Shown here one piece after another: positions 1-8,701 of a DNA stretch of 64,000 nt. The notes beneath the pieces were generated by a model that made no database searches, was not told the origin of the DNA, and saw only the letters and a program-made list of their open reading frames with translations. Position 1 is the first letter of the stretch, and every line of letters starts with the position of its first letter. The stretch is from Synechococcus sp. WH 8020. GTDB lineage: Bacteria; Cyanobacteriota; Cyanobacteriia; PCC-6307; Cyanobiaceae. Position numbers and translations under genes: made by a program. The DNA lies in contig NZ_CP011941.1 of the NCBI RefSeq assembly GCF_001040845.1, positions 2,362,890 through 2,426,889 on the forward strand. Reading direction: 5' to 3'.

Positions 1-52
1 GGAGGGCTTGGCGTTGCCGTTGCCATTGCCATTCACGCAGGAGCTTTTTCAT
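1..52 (-). CDS. 5' end of an unidentified gene, cut by the window edge
   Basis: An ATG at 52-50 overlaps the TGA of the upstream sugar-phosphate isomerase gene (ATGA junction) and opens a frame that runs to the window edge. Only 17 residues are visible: MKKLLREWQWQRQRQAL. The product cannot be identified from these. The coupling to an arabinose-5-phosphate isomerase makes another Kdo-pathway gene, such as a KdsC-type HAD phosphatase, a reasonable guess. That is inference from position only. Confidence 0.5.
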   Translation of the reverse strand, partial: MKKLLREWQWQRQRQAL

Positions 53-1044
53 GCAAGCCCCGCTTGTACCAAGTCGTGCAGGCGCAGCAACCCTTGAAAT
101 TCGCCGTTGGCATTCACCACCGGCATCACAGAAATGGGTTTGCGCCGGTTGTGTTCCATGGTCTGAATGGCTTCAACGGCCAGCATCTCTGCCGTCACGG
201 TGATCGGGTCTGTCGTCATCAAATCCTGTGCTGTGAGCAAGGCCCATTGGTCGGCGCCGTGAGCACGCAGACCTCGTCGCAGATCTCCATCGGTGATCAA
301 ACCCAGGAGATGCTTTGGGGCGGTCGGGTCTTCGACCCAACCGCTGCCGATTGCACCTTGCGTGAGTTTGCCGATCACGTCAGACAGTTTTGTCTTGGCT
401 TGCAGAGGGGGCAGGTTTGCGGCTGGCACCATCAGATCGGCCACCGTCATGGTGAGTTGCTTGCCCAGGGAGCCAGCCGGGTGGTTGAGAGCGAAATCGG
501 CTGGTGAAATTCCACGTCGTTCCATCCAGACGGCGGCGAGGGCATCGCCGATCGCCATGGCGACGGCTGTGCTTGCGGTCGGCGCAAGATTGAGCGGACA
601 GATTTCTCGATTCACAAAGGCTGCAAGCGTCACATCACTGCCTCGGGCTAAGGATGAGTCCGCTTGACCAACGAGCGCAATTCGTGCGGTGCCTCGACGT
701 TTTAAATGGGGAAGAAGGTCCAGTAACTCGCTGGTTTCGCCACTGTTAGACAGTAAAAAGCAAACATCATCCGAGGCCACTACCCCGAGATCGCCATGGA
801 GGGCGTCAAGGGGGTTGAGGTAGAGGGCCATCAAGCCGATCGAGGAAAACGTAGCTGCGATTTTGCGAGCCACAATTCCGCTTTTGCCGACTCCAGTAAT
901 CACCAGCTTGGCTTTGCGGTCAGCACAACGCTCTAACAATCCCAGCGCTCCCTCCACGTCCTCACTGCTGAGGTGCGCAGCAGCATCGGCGATCGCTGCC
1001 GACTCTTCCTGCAAGCAGCGTGTGAGTGCGGACAAGCCTTTCAT
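49..1044 (-). CDS. kdsD: D-arabinose-5-phosphate isomerase, KpsF/GutQ family
   Basis: This 331-residue protein should interconvert ribulose 5-phosphate and arabinose 5-phosphate, the first step towards Kdo or a related acidic sugar of the cell surface. The N-terminal half is an SIS sugar-isomerase domain, with the GVGKSG phosphate-binding segment near residue 52 and LSNSGET near residue 98. The C-terminal half carries two CBS motifs (about 207-331) ending in RLHDLVQAG. Length and domain order are standard for the family. It overlaps the next gene downstream by an ATGA junction, so the two are probably translationally coupled. It diverges from the helicase gene. Confidence 0.9.
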   Translation of the reverse strand: MKGLSALTRCLQEESAAIADAAAHLSSEDVEGALGLLERCADRKAKLVITGVGKSGIVARKIAATFSSIGLMALYLNPLDALHGDLGVVASDDVCFLLSNSGETSELLDLLPHLKRRGTARIALVGQADSSLARGSDVTLAAFVNREICPLNLAPTASTAVAMAIGDALAAVWMERRGISPADFALNHPAGSLGKQLTMTVADLMVPAANLPPLQAKTKLSDVIGKLTQGAIGSGWVEDPTAPKHLLGLITDGDLRRGLRAHGADQWALLTAQDLMTTDPITVTAEMLAVEAIQTMEHNRRKPISVMPVVNANGEFQGLLRLHDLVQAGLA

Positions 1045-1150
1045 ACTCAGAAGTCGCCATTCTCCTGCATGCAGGGCTCTGTCAATTTCGGTTGGACTGG
1101 ATCATGTTGGTTTTGATCTGGTTGTTGATGCAGGCGGCGGACTTGGATAG

Positions 1151-1185
1151 ATCACATCGCTGAAGACGGTTTTGCAGCATGTGAT
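1151..1185. repeat. Inverted repeat in the kdsD-pcrA divergent region
   Basis: ATCACAT (1151-1157) and ATGTGAT (1179-1185) are perfect inverted arms. With one bulged base the pairing extends through GCTG/CAGC, giving a stem of about 11 bp. No T-run follows, so it does not look like a terminator. It lies between two divergent genes and could be an operator or a leader structure. The role is unknown. Confidence 0.35.
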
Positions 1186-1263
1186 GTCCGGATATCTCTT
1201 GACGATTCCTAGGTGGTTGGTCTCTTCTCCCAGTCCGTCAGTTAGCTCGCATACGATCAGTGG

Positions 1264-3675
1264 ATGAGCTTTCTCGCCGGTCTCAATGACGCCCAGAAGC
1301 GGGCGGTCGATCACCATGAAGGCCCTCTTCTGGTGGTTGCTGGAGCGGGGAGCGGTAAGACTCGGGCCCTAACCCATCGGATTGCCCACTTAATCGGTGA
1401 GCATGGAGCCGATCCGGCCCAGATCTTGGCGGTGACCTTCACCAATAAGGCCGCCCGTGAGATGAAAGAGCGGTTGGAACTGCTTCTGGCGCAACGCTTA
1501 GCCCAAAGTCAATACGGTCAACCCTGGAGCACCCTCCCTCCGGTGGAACAGCGTCAGTTACGCACGCGGATTTATCGCGAGATAACGAAAGAACTATGGA
1601 TCGGCACGTTTCACGCCTTGTTTGCACGAATGTTGCGCTTCGATATCGATAAATTTAAGGATTCTGAAGGCCTTACTTGGACGAAGCAATTCTCTATTTA
1701 TGACGAGGCAGATGCCCAGAGTTTGGTGAAAGAGATTGTGACCCAAGAGTTGCAGCTTGATCCAAAACGATTTGAGCCCAAAAAAGTGCGCTGGGCGATT
1801 AGTAACGCGAAAAACCAAGGCTGGTCTCCTGACGATTTGGAGGCCAATGCCGAGGGGCAACGAGGCAAGCTCAGCGCTGATGTGTACAGGCGTTATCGCA
1901 AGGCTCTGGCGGCTAACAATGCCTTGGATTTCGATGATTTACTGCTCCTGCCTGTGCAGTTGCTGCAGCAGAATGAACAAGTGCGTGGGTATTGGTTCCG
2001 ACGCTTTCGGCACGTGCTTGTTGATGAATATCAAGACACTAATCGCACTCAGTATGAGTTGATCAAATTGTTGGTAACGGACGGGAAAGAGCCGCAACAA
2101 GTGGACGATTGGTCAGGCCGATCCGTATTTGTTGTAGGTGATGCTGATCAAAGTATTTACAGCTTTCGTGCCGCAGATTTTACGATTTTGATGGGGTTTC
2201 AGGACGACTTTGGTGACAAAGCCCCTGACGATGTGACGCGCACAATGGTGAAGTTAGAGGAGAATTATCGCTCTACCGCCACGATTTTAGAGGCTGCAAA
2301 TGCCTTGATCTCCAACAACAGCGAGCGGATCGATAAAGTGCTGCGCCCGACGCGTGGTGAGGGTGAGTTGATCTCACTCACGCGCTGCGATGACGAAATT
2401 GCCGAAGCGGAAGCTGTGGTGCATCGGATGCGGATGATGGAAGCGGCGAATCCAGATCTCAGCTGGAAAGATATGGCCGTGCTGTATCGCACTAACGCCC
2501 AGTCTCGAGCGATCGAAGAATCCCTGGTGCGCTGGCGGATTCCCTATGTAGTGGTCGGGGGGTTGCGTTTCTACGACCGTCGGGAAATTAAAGACTTGTT
2601 GGGCTATCTGCGTCTTTTGATCAACCCAGCTGACACCGTCAGCTTGCTGCGAGTGATCAACGTGCCCAAGCGCGGGATCGGTAAAACCACCATTCAGCGT
2701 CTCACCGATGCCGCTAATCAGCTAGGGATTCCGCTGTGGGATGTGGTGAGTGATCCCGAGGCGGTTCGTTCTCTGGGTGGCCGTTCCGCCAGGGGGCTGC
2801 TGCAGTTTTGTGAGTTGATCAACGGCATGAAGGAGCGCATTCATGCCTCAACCCCATCCGAACTCATCCAAGAGGTGATGGAGAAGAGTGGTTATGTCAG
2901 CGAGTTGATCGCTGACGGTTCCGATGAGGCAGAAGAACGTCGCCGCAACCTGCAGGAGCTGGTGAATGCGGGACTCCAATACCAGGAAGAAAATGATGAG
3001 GGTGATTTAGAGGGATTTCTAGCTTCAGCTGCGCTCGCAAGTGATGCGGATAGCAAGGACACGGCGGCCGATAGGGTCACCTTGATGACCTTGCACAGCA
3101 GTAAGGGGCTTGAATTTCCAGTGGTCTGCCTGGTGGGATTGGAGCAGGGGTTGTTCCCGAGCTATCGCTCCCTGGATGACCCGGCCTCGCTGGAGGAGGA
3201 GCGCCGACTTTGCTACGTCGGTATCACCCGCGCCAAAGAACGTTTATTCATCTCCCATGCGAGTGAGCGGCGCTTGTGGGGCGGAATGCGTGAGCCAGCC
3301 ATGCCCAGCGTCTTTCTGTCCGAATTGCCGGAAGGTCTCGTTCAGGGTGATGTCCCTCAAAGCGGAGGCGCAGCCCTGCGGCGTGAGCAGCGTCTGGAGC
3401 GACTCACCCGCGTTGATCGCGATGATTCCCGACGGGTGGCCTCCGGCGGGGCATCGGGAGCGCCAGCCAATGCCGTGCGTCGCCGCCAGGCTGGACCTGC
3501 CCCTGGAAAAAGTTGGAGTGTGGGCGATCAGGTGGTCCATGCCAGTTTTGGTGTCGGGGAGATCACCCACACTTTTGGGAGCGGTGAAAAGGTGTCGATT
3601 GCCGTGAAGTTTGCGGGTATGGGGCCCAAAATTCTCGACCCGCGCTTGGCACCCATCGAGCCCGCTGGAGGCTGA
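1264..3675 (+). CDS. pcrA: UvrD/PcrA-family ATP-dependent DNA helicase
   Basis: This 803-residue superfamily 1A 3'-5' helicase acts in repair and in removing proteins from DNA. The Walker A motif GAGSGKT lies near residue 28, motif Ia (VTFTNKAA) follows, motif II reads VDEYQDTN near residue 257, and motif III contains GDADQSIYSFR. Motif V (TLHSSKGLEF) lies near 615 and motif VI (YVGITRAKE) near 655. After a charged linker, the last 50 or so residues (SWSVGDQVVHASFGVG onward) form the Tudor-like tail typical of PcrA, which contacts RNA polymerase in Bacillus. The start is ATG. Confidence 0.95.
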   Translation: MSFLAGLNDAQKRAVDHHEGPLLVVAGAGSGKTRALTHRIAHLIGEHGADPAQILAVTFTNKAAREMKERLELLLAQRLAQSQYGQPWSTLPPVEQRQLRTRIYREITKELWIGTFHALFARMLRFDIDKFKDSEGLTWTKQFSIYDEADAQSLVKEIVTQELQLDPKRFEPKKVRWAISNAKNQGWSPDDLEANAEGQRGKLSADVYRRYRKALAANNALDFDDLLLLPVQLLQQNEQVRGYWFRRFRHVLVDEYQDTNRTQYELIKLLVTDGKEPQQVDDWSGRSVFVVGDADQSIYSFRAADFTILMGFQDDFGDKAPDDVTRTMVKLEENYRSTATILEAANALISNNSERIDKVLRPTRGEGELISLTRCDDEIAEAEAVVHRMRMMEAANPDLSWKDMAVLYRTNAQSRAIEESLVRWRIPYVVVGGLRFYDRREIKDLLGYLRLLINPADTVSLLRVINVPKRGIGKTTIQRLTDAANQLGIPLWDVVSDPEAVRSLGGRSARGLLQFCELINGMKERIHASTPSELIQEVMEKSGYVSELIADGSDEAEERRRNLQELVNAGLQYQEENDEGDLEGFLASAALASDADSKDTAADRVTLMTLHSSKGLEFPVVCLVGLEQGLFPSYRSLDDPASLEEERRLCYVGITRAKERLFISHASERRLWGGMREPAMPSVFLSELPEGLVQGDVPQSGGAALRREQRLERLTRVDRDDSRRVASGGASGAPANAVRRRQAGPAPGKSWSVGDQVVHASFGVGEITHTFGSGEKVSIAVKFAGMGPKILDPRLAPIEPAGG

Positions 3676-3679
3676 GCGG

Positions 3680-4915
3680 GTGGAGCGTCCAGGTCTTCCA
3701 CCCCAGCTGTTGCCGGCACTTCAGGCCCTCGCCTCAGAAGCTGGCGCGTCCCGGTTAGCTCTCGTGGGCGGTGCTGTGCGTGATGCCTTGCTGCACGATC
3801 AGCACCGTAATCCCTGGCGAGACCTGCCGGATCTGGATTTAGTCCTGGAGGGGTCGGCTTCGGAGTTGGCGGCGGCTCTTCAGCGGCACTTTGGAGATCA
3901 GCGGGTTCAGGAGGTGCGTGTTCATGCTGCCTACGGCACAGCTGAGCTGTCCTTCGATGGCGTGTTGCTCGATCTAGCGGGCGCGAGGCAAGAGCAGTAC
4001 CCGGCACCGGGCGAAAACCCTGTTGTTACGAGTGGCTCCTTGGAGCGAGATCTGGAGCGTCGGGATTTCACGGTGAATGCGATGGCCTTGGAGTTGTCGC
4101 TTTCTGGCGATCGTGAGCCCTGGCTCTTGGATCCGCATGGTGGCCAGTCCCACCTTGCTCGCCGTGAACTTGCCTTCTTGCATGCGTCCAGCGTCGCTGA
4201 TGACCCCACACGGGTTATTCGTGCTGCCCGCTATGGGGCTCGCCTGGGGTTTGTTTTGGCCCCATGTGCGCTTGATCAACTCCGCACAACCGTGAAACGT
4301 TGGCCTTGGGCTTGGCGGCATGGTCAATCCACTGAACATGTTCCCCCTGCATTAGGCACACGCTTGCGCATGGAATTGGAGTTGCTGTTTGAGAATGAAC
4401 CGTGGCTAAAAGCTTTGGGGTTATTGCAGGAATGGGGAGCATTAGTCCTACTCGATCCGCTTTTAGCGTCTAACGCGGAACTGATCCGTCGTTTGCGTTG
4501 GGCTTCAAGGTTGAGGATTCCACTCTTGTTGGCTTTGGTGGCTGCATCGGCGGACCCTGTTTCGCTTGCGCTGCGTCTACAGATTCCGCTGGGTCAGCAG
4601 CGCTGTTTGGAGGAATCGATCTCCTTGAAACACTGGGTGCACTCAGAAGTGTTGCCACAAGCCTGGGTTGGCTGGAGCGCAGCTCAGTGGACTGAAGCTT
4701 TGGAGACTCGGGCTTGGTCAGCTGAGGCTGTTGTCTTAACTGTGGCAATGGGCGTGCCATGTTGGCGCCCGATGTTGCGTTGGTGGGGGCGCTGGCGAAA
4801 GGTCGCATCACCTCTCAGTGCAAAAGATTTGATCGCAAGCGGGATCTTGCCTGGGCCAGAGCTTGGCTTGGTTCTGCGTCAAGAAAGGCTAAAGATGTTG
4901 GAGACCATGAAATGA
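3680..4915 (+). CDS. cca: CCA tRNA nucleotidyltransferase / poly(A) polymerase family protein
   Basis: A class II nucleotidyltransferase of 411 residues that should add or repair the 3' CCA of tRNAs. This fits the tRNA-Met in this window, which does not encode CCA. Visible motifs are LVGGAVRD near the N terminus, the metal-binding DLDLV, the family signature RRDFTVNAMA and DDPTRVIRAARY of the neck. I chose the GTG at 3680 because a GGAGG lies at 3667-3671, eight bases upstream, and because it places the start just after the pcrA stop. A longer reading from 3611 would overlap pcrA by 65 bases. The C-terminal third is diverged, so CCA-adding and A-adding activity cannot be told apart. Confidence 0.87.
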   Translation: MERPGLPPQLLPALQALASEAGASRLALVGGAVRDALLHDQHRNPWRDLPDLDLVLEGSASELAAALQRHFGDQRVQEVRVHAAYGTAELSFDGVLLDLAGARQEQYPAPGENPVVTSGSLERDLERRDFTVNAMALELSLSGDREPWLLDPHGGQSHLARRELAFLHASSVADDPTRVIRAARYGARLGFVLAPCALDQLRTTVKRWPWAWRHGQSTEHVPPALGTRLRMELELLFENEPWLKALGLLQEWGALVLLDPLLASNAELIRRLRWASRLRIPLLLALVAASADPVSLALRLQIPLGQQRCLEESISLKHWVHSEVLPQAWVGWSAAQWTEALETRAWSAEAVVLTVAMGVPCWRPMLRWWGRWRKVASPLSAKDLIASGILPGPELGLVLRQERLKMLETMK

Positions 4916-5144
4916 CATTGATTCTCTGTTTTGATAGTCGCTTTTCTGTTATTTGCTGTTTTGATTTAATGCTCAGGGGACATACTCTGCCCTCGGAAGA
5001 GTTCTGAGTGTTTCTAGTTAGTTCTTGATTTGGTTCTTTTCAATGCATGAGGTGGGGTTTTCTATGATTGCTTGGTTTGATCAGCCTGCTTCTTCTTTAT
5101 GGCAAGCTGAAGTATAGGTTTTGCTGGAGTGGTCTTTGCCTGTT

Positions 5145-6365
5145 ATGAATCGCATCAGTCTGAGCTCTCCATGGCTGGATGTGTTGCTGCCTCTTTCGAT
5201 CCTTGGTCTTGCCTTTGAGCGTAATGCTGATCCACTTTGGATGATATTAATATTAACGCTTTGGTGTGTTCTGAAGTTTGTTAATAAATTGTCTGAGCAG
5301 CCAATTTATGGAGTTTTGATAGGGGTTCTCATGGTTAGTCTCGGGGCGATCGTGCACCCCTTAAGCACTTCCTCTTCTTCAGATTTGATCCTAGTGCTGA
5401 TGGCGTTTGCTGCCGGACTTCAGCAAACAAACAAGTATTGGCAGGTCGCACTATTTATGCTATTGGCAGGAGTCATTGTTGCGATTCCTTTTGTGGAATT
5501 TGGCAAGACGTTTAACGGGAATCTTGGCTTCATTCCTTTCTCTTCTGTCCAGGAAGTGTTGCCTCAGTATGCTGTTCGTATTCAGAAAATTACCATTAAT
5601 CGTTCTGGTTATCTCTTTGGATTAATGGCGTTGGCTGGGTGCGGATTGTGGAGGTTTTCGCGTCATGGGATCATGTCCTGGTTGGCTGGAATTGGTGGGG
5701 CTATCAGTTTCGTTTTGGCCTTTGCTACGGGATCGCGTGCAGCGTTCGTTCTTCCAGTTGTTGCAGTCATCTTTGCTGAATGTTGTTGGCGCTGGAGGGT
5801 GAGAGTGACAAGGAGTTCAGGGCAATTGGCTGGTGCAGTGCTTGCAATTGCTATGACTTTAAATTTGTTACTTTACCTGCCGATGAGTCCTCTGGCTTAT
5901 CGAAATACTAGTGATGCTGCCCGTGCTGATGTGGCTCAATGTTTTGTAAAACAGAGTTTGGGCCGATGGCCAGAAGTAGTTGTAGGCGCGGGGTTTGATA
6001 GGCGTTCTGACAATTGCTTTGAGATTACAGAAAAAAATCCAAAATCTCTGTATCAAAAGGGAATCCCGCATGCACATAATGCGTTTCTGCAAGTATTGGG
6101 AGATCAAGGGCTCATCACTCTTCTGCTGATGATTGTTTCGTTTTGGCTAGTGCTTCGGCGATTGTTTGATGCTCTTCAGTGGGATGATTGGGGCATTGCT
6201 TGGACCGGCTTGGCCTGTGTGTTTTTTATTTTATTTTCCGGAATTATTGAGTCTACGTTGATTAAGACGTCACTTCAGCAGGTGGTGACTGGATATCTTC
6301 TTTCTACGGCTTGGATGAGTCCTTCTGGTGATGAGAAGCAGAGGTCCATTAAGTGCGAGTCATGA
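5145..6365 (+). CDS. O-antigen ligase-like multi-pass membrane protein
   Basis: A roughly 406-residue protein built of about ten to twelve hydrophobic segments with one larger polar loop around residues 250-315. The end of that loop reads HAHNAFLQVLGDQGL, matching the HNxxLqxlgexG signature of the Wzy/RfaL (O-antigen ligase or polymerase) superfamily. It probably joins or polymerises surface glycans. I start at ATG 5145. A TTG at 5121 in the same frame is possible but has no better ribosome site. The gene and its flanks are richer in A+T than the neighbours, which suggests relatively recent acquisition. Substrate cannot be inferred. Confidence 0.72.
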   Translation: MNRISLSSPWLDVLLPLSILGLAFERNADPLWMILILTLWCVLKFVNKLSEQPIYGVLIGVLMVSLGAIVHPLSTSSSSDLILVLMAFAAGLQQTNKYWQVALFMLLAGVIVAIPFVEFGKTFNGNLGFIPFSSVQEVLPQYAVRIQKITINRSGYLFGLMALAGCGLWRFSRHGIMSWLAGIGGAISFVLAFATGSRAAFVLPVVAVIFAECCWRWRVRVTRSSGQLAGAVLAIAMTLNLLLYLPMSPLAYRNTSDAARADVAQCFVKQSLGRWPEVVVGAGFDRRSDNCFEITEKNPKSLYQKGIPHAHNAFLQVLGDQGLITLLLMIVSFWLVLRRLFDALQWDDWGIAWTGLACVFFILFSGIIESTLIKTSLQQVVTGYLLSTAWMSPSGDEKQRSIKCES

Positions 6366-6517
6366 GATTTGCCTGCCGTTGCTAATCATTGCAATGATAG
6401 GTTTGTCTCTTTTGCTGTGGTTCGCCTGCCAAGGCTTCGTGATTGATTAGTGATAGGCAGTCAATGCCTTGTTTGTGAAACGATTGCCATTGCTGCTCAG
6501 CTTTATGAGTGCATGAT

Positions 6518-8701
6518 TTAAGTGAGTATGGTTCCAATTGCCCACCAATTCTCTGATCCGTTTTTTGATAAAATGGCGTTGGCCAATTCTGGAGTAACGG
6601 CGATCAGTAAGGGGCCGCAGGTTTGTGGGTCTACGAGTAGTTCCAGAGCTGCCTTGTGCCTGGGGCTCCCCTTGGCGATTGCACCGAGATGCAGGGTTAT
6701 GGGCTTAAGGCGGTTTGCCTCTTGCTGGGGGTGAACTAATGACCAGGCGCGGCGGTTGGCTGGCGCCATGCTGCTGGTATGGCCCTTTTCGAGCAGCTCA
6801 ATGGCCCCCTTTAGAGCAGGAAGTGCTTCTACTTCGAGCTGCACTCTTAATGGTGGATTGTTGACGGAAGGAGTCCCGAGCATTTCGCCTAGGTGGCCTA
6901 ATAGCCCAAATCCAGTGATGTCGGTAGCGGCATGGAGTTGGCCAGGGTGCTCTTCCTCAAGACTCCTCAGTAGTTCCACGCGCCGATGTTGACTTTGATT
7001 CATTTGTGCCAGTGCCCGGTCGAGGTCACCTGGCCGCACGGCTCCTTTCATCGCCGCAGCGAAGAGCACGCCCATACCCAGTGCACCGCTGAGCAACAAC
7101 TGGTCGCCGGCTTGCATTCCGCGCTTGCTCCAAATCGGACCTTGCGCTGAGCCCTGCACGTTCAAGGCCACCTGCACCCCCAGGCTCAAGGTTCCCTCGG
7201 TATGGCTGCGTGTTTCCAGGGTATGGCCGCCGATCAGCTCCGCGCCCTGGTCTTCAAGTGCCGATCTCAGGCCGGCAAGAGTTTGGCTGAGCAACAGTCG
7301 TTGCAACGATGGAGCCGCCAGCGGCAGAGTGACCACGGCCTGGGCTGAGCGCGCTTTTGCGCCACATGCCCAGAGGTCGGAACAGGCGTGCAGAGCAGTG
7401 AGCCGAGCATTAAGCCATGGATCGCTGATCAGGGCTGGAAAGCCATCCACGCTTTGCAAAACGGAATCGCCAGCTGTGCTTTGGGTCTCTGGTATGGATG
7501 CGGCATCCTCTGGTGCTTGGCCAAGCTTGGCGAATCCGGCGTCCTCGAGAGCCGCTTCTAGATCGTCTGCGGGTAATTTTGCGGCACAGCCCCGGCAAAG
7601 CATGGTGCCTTGGGCATCGTGATTTCCTTCAGCCATCTTTGCCCCTCGCAATCGGGACATAAACCGGCGGTCAATCTGCTCTTTCCATGTCCACAACAAG
7701 GCGTGGGGGCCTAGGCAGATCGGCCCCCAAAGGGCCCACGCCGTGGGCTTCCCGTTGCGGCTAAAACCGCCAACCAACTGCATGGCCTGCCTTTGGGAGC
7801 GCCAGGGACGTAATGGCCTGTTGTTGCAGCTGGCCTTGAGGTTGCGTGACAAGGGATCAGCGGCTCGTACGGCCCAGACGCCGGAAGCGGGCCGTGGATC
7901 GGCGTCGATCACAGCGCAGTCTCCTGCCGCGAAATGGCCTGAATGGCCAAGCACTTCCAGAGTGGCTTCTGTTCGCACTCTGCCTCGCTCATCCACTGGT
8001 AAGCCGCTGTCTTTCAGCCAGGTGGGTGCACAGCTACCAGTGCAGTTCAGATCGAGGCTTTCCTTCCCTTGGGAGGAGGGTTTGGTCCTCCCCTCAGGGG
8101 TAGAGGCTGGTTGCACCGATACCCCTGCAAGCGCTAAGCCTTTTTGAAATCGTCGGTGAATGGCGTTCGTTCGTGCTTGGAGGCTCACCGTTCGGCTAGG
8201 CCAGCGATGGCGTAAGGCAAGGCTGAGTTCGATGGCCGCTAGGCCTGAACCCAAAACCCGTACGGGGGCGGTCAGTGGACTCGCGTCGGCCTCATCGATC
8301 GCGGTGAGGGCCTGTTCCAGCGGTTTAATCGCGAGGGTGTCTCGTTGGATTGGGCCAAGGTTGTTGGTGATGCAGCCCACGTTGAGGCTGAGCTGGTCGT
8401 ACCTGATTGGTGGGCGGTCAGCTAACCAGAGTTGGTGTTTGAGCGGATCAAGCCCCTTGATCTCCGCGACGATGAGGGCAACTTCGGCCTGATCCGTCAG
8501 CTGTCGCAGATCGATCTCCAGTTCTTCGCGCTGGTAATGGCCTGCCACGAGTCCTGGAACCATTCCCGAATAAAGGGCGGTGCTATGGCGACTGACCAGG
8601 GTGATGAAGGTTTTTGGTCTGCTGCCAGGGTTCATGACCCATTTCCTCAGGAGCAAGGCGTGGCTGTGCCCTCCTCCGGCCAGCACCAGATGGCCTGTCA
8701 T
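6518..8701 (-). CDS. selD: Fusion of NDH-2-like flavoprotein and selenide, water dikinase (SelD)
   Basis: A 727-residue two-domain protein. Residues 1 to about 350 resemble a pyridine nucleotide-disulfide oxidoreductase of NDH-2 type, with an FAD-binding GGGHSH at the N terminus and FAAGDCAV near 258. Residues from about 365 form selenophosphate synthetase, which makes the selenium donor for selenouridine or selenocysteine. The loop reads CRGCAAK: Cys372 and Lys375 match E. coli Cys17 and Lys20, while the dispensable Cys19 is Ala. GGHTLETRSHTEG and TDITGFGLLGH are recognisable ATP- and metal-site segments. The ATG at 8701 overlaps the galE stop (ATGA). No selA, selB or selenoprotein gene is in this window. 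Confidence 0.93.
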   Translation of the reverse strand: MTGHLVLAGGGHSHALLLRKWVMNPGSRPKTFITLVSRHSTALYSGMVPGLVAGHYQREELEIDLRQLTDQAEVALIVAEIKGLDPLKHQLWLADRPPIRYDQLSLNVGCITNNLGPIQRDTLAIKPLEQALTAIDEADASPLTAPVRVLGSGLAAIELSLALRHRWPSRTVSLQARTNAIHRRFQKGLALAGVSVQPASTPEGRTKPSSQGKESLDLNCTGSCAPTWLKDSGLPVDERGRVRTEATLEVLGHSGHFAAGDCAVIDADPRPASGVWAVRAADPLSRNLKASCNNRPLRPWRSQRQAMQLVGGFSRNGKPTAWALWGPICLGPHALLWTWKEQIDRRFMSRLRGAKMAEGNHDAQGTMLCRGCAAKLPADDLEAALEDAGFAKLGQAPEDAASIPETQSTAGDSVLQSVDGFPALISDPWLNARLTALHACSDLWACGAKARSAQAVVTLPLAAPSLQRLLLSQTLAGLRSALEDQGAELIGGHTLETRSHTEGTLSLGVQVALNVQGSAQGPIWSKRGMQAGDQLLLSGALGMGVLFAAAMKGAVRPGDLDRALAQMNQSQHRRVELLRSLEEEHPGQLHAATDITGFGLLGHLGEMLGTPSVNNPPLRVQLEVEALPALKGAIELLEKGHTSSMAPANRRAWSLVHPQQEANRLKPITLHLGAIAKGSPRHKAALELLVDPQTCGPLLIAVTPELANAILSKNGSENWWAIGTILT

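Noticed and set aside
6385-6398. Palindrome ATCATTGCAATGAT after the O-antigen-ligase-like gene, considered as a terminator
   Set aside because: The arms are only seven bases without a loop, and no T-run follows.
8041-8260. GAGTTCGATGG considered as the T arm of a tRNA
   Set aside because: It lies inside the selD coding sequence and no acceptor or anticodon arm can be formed around it.
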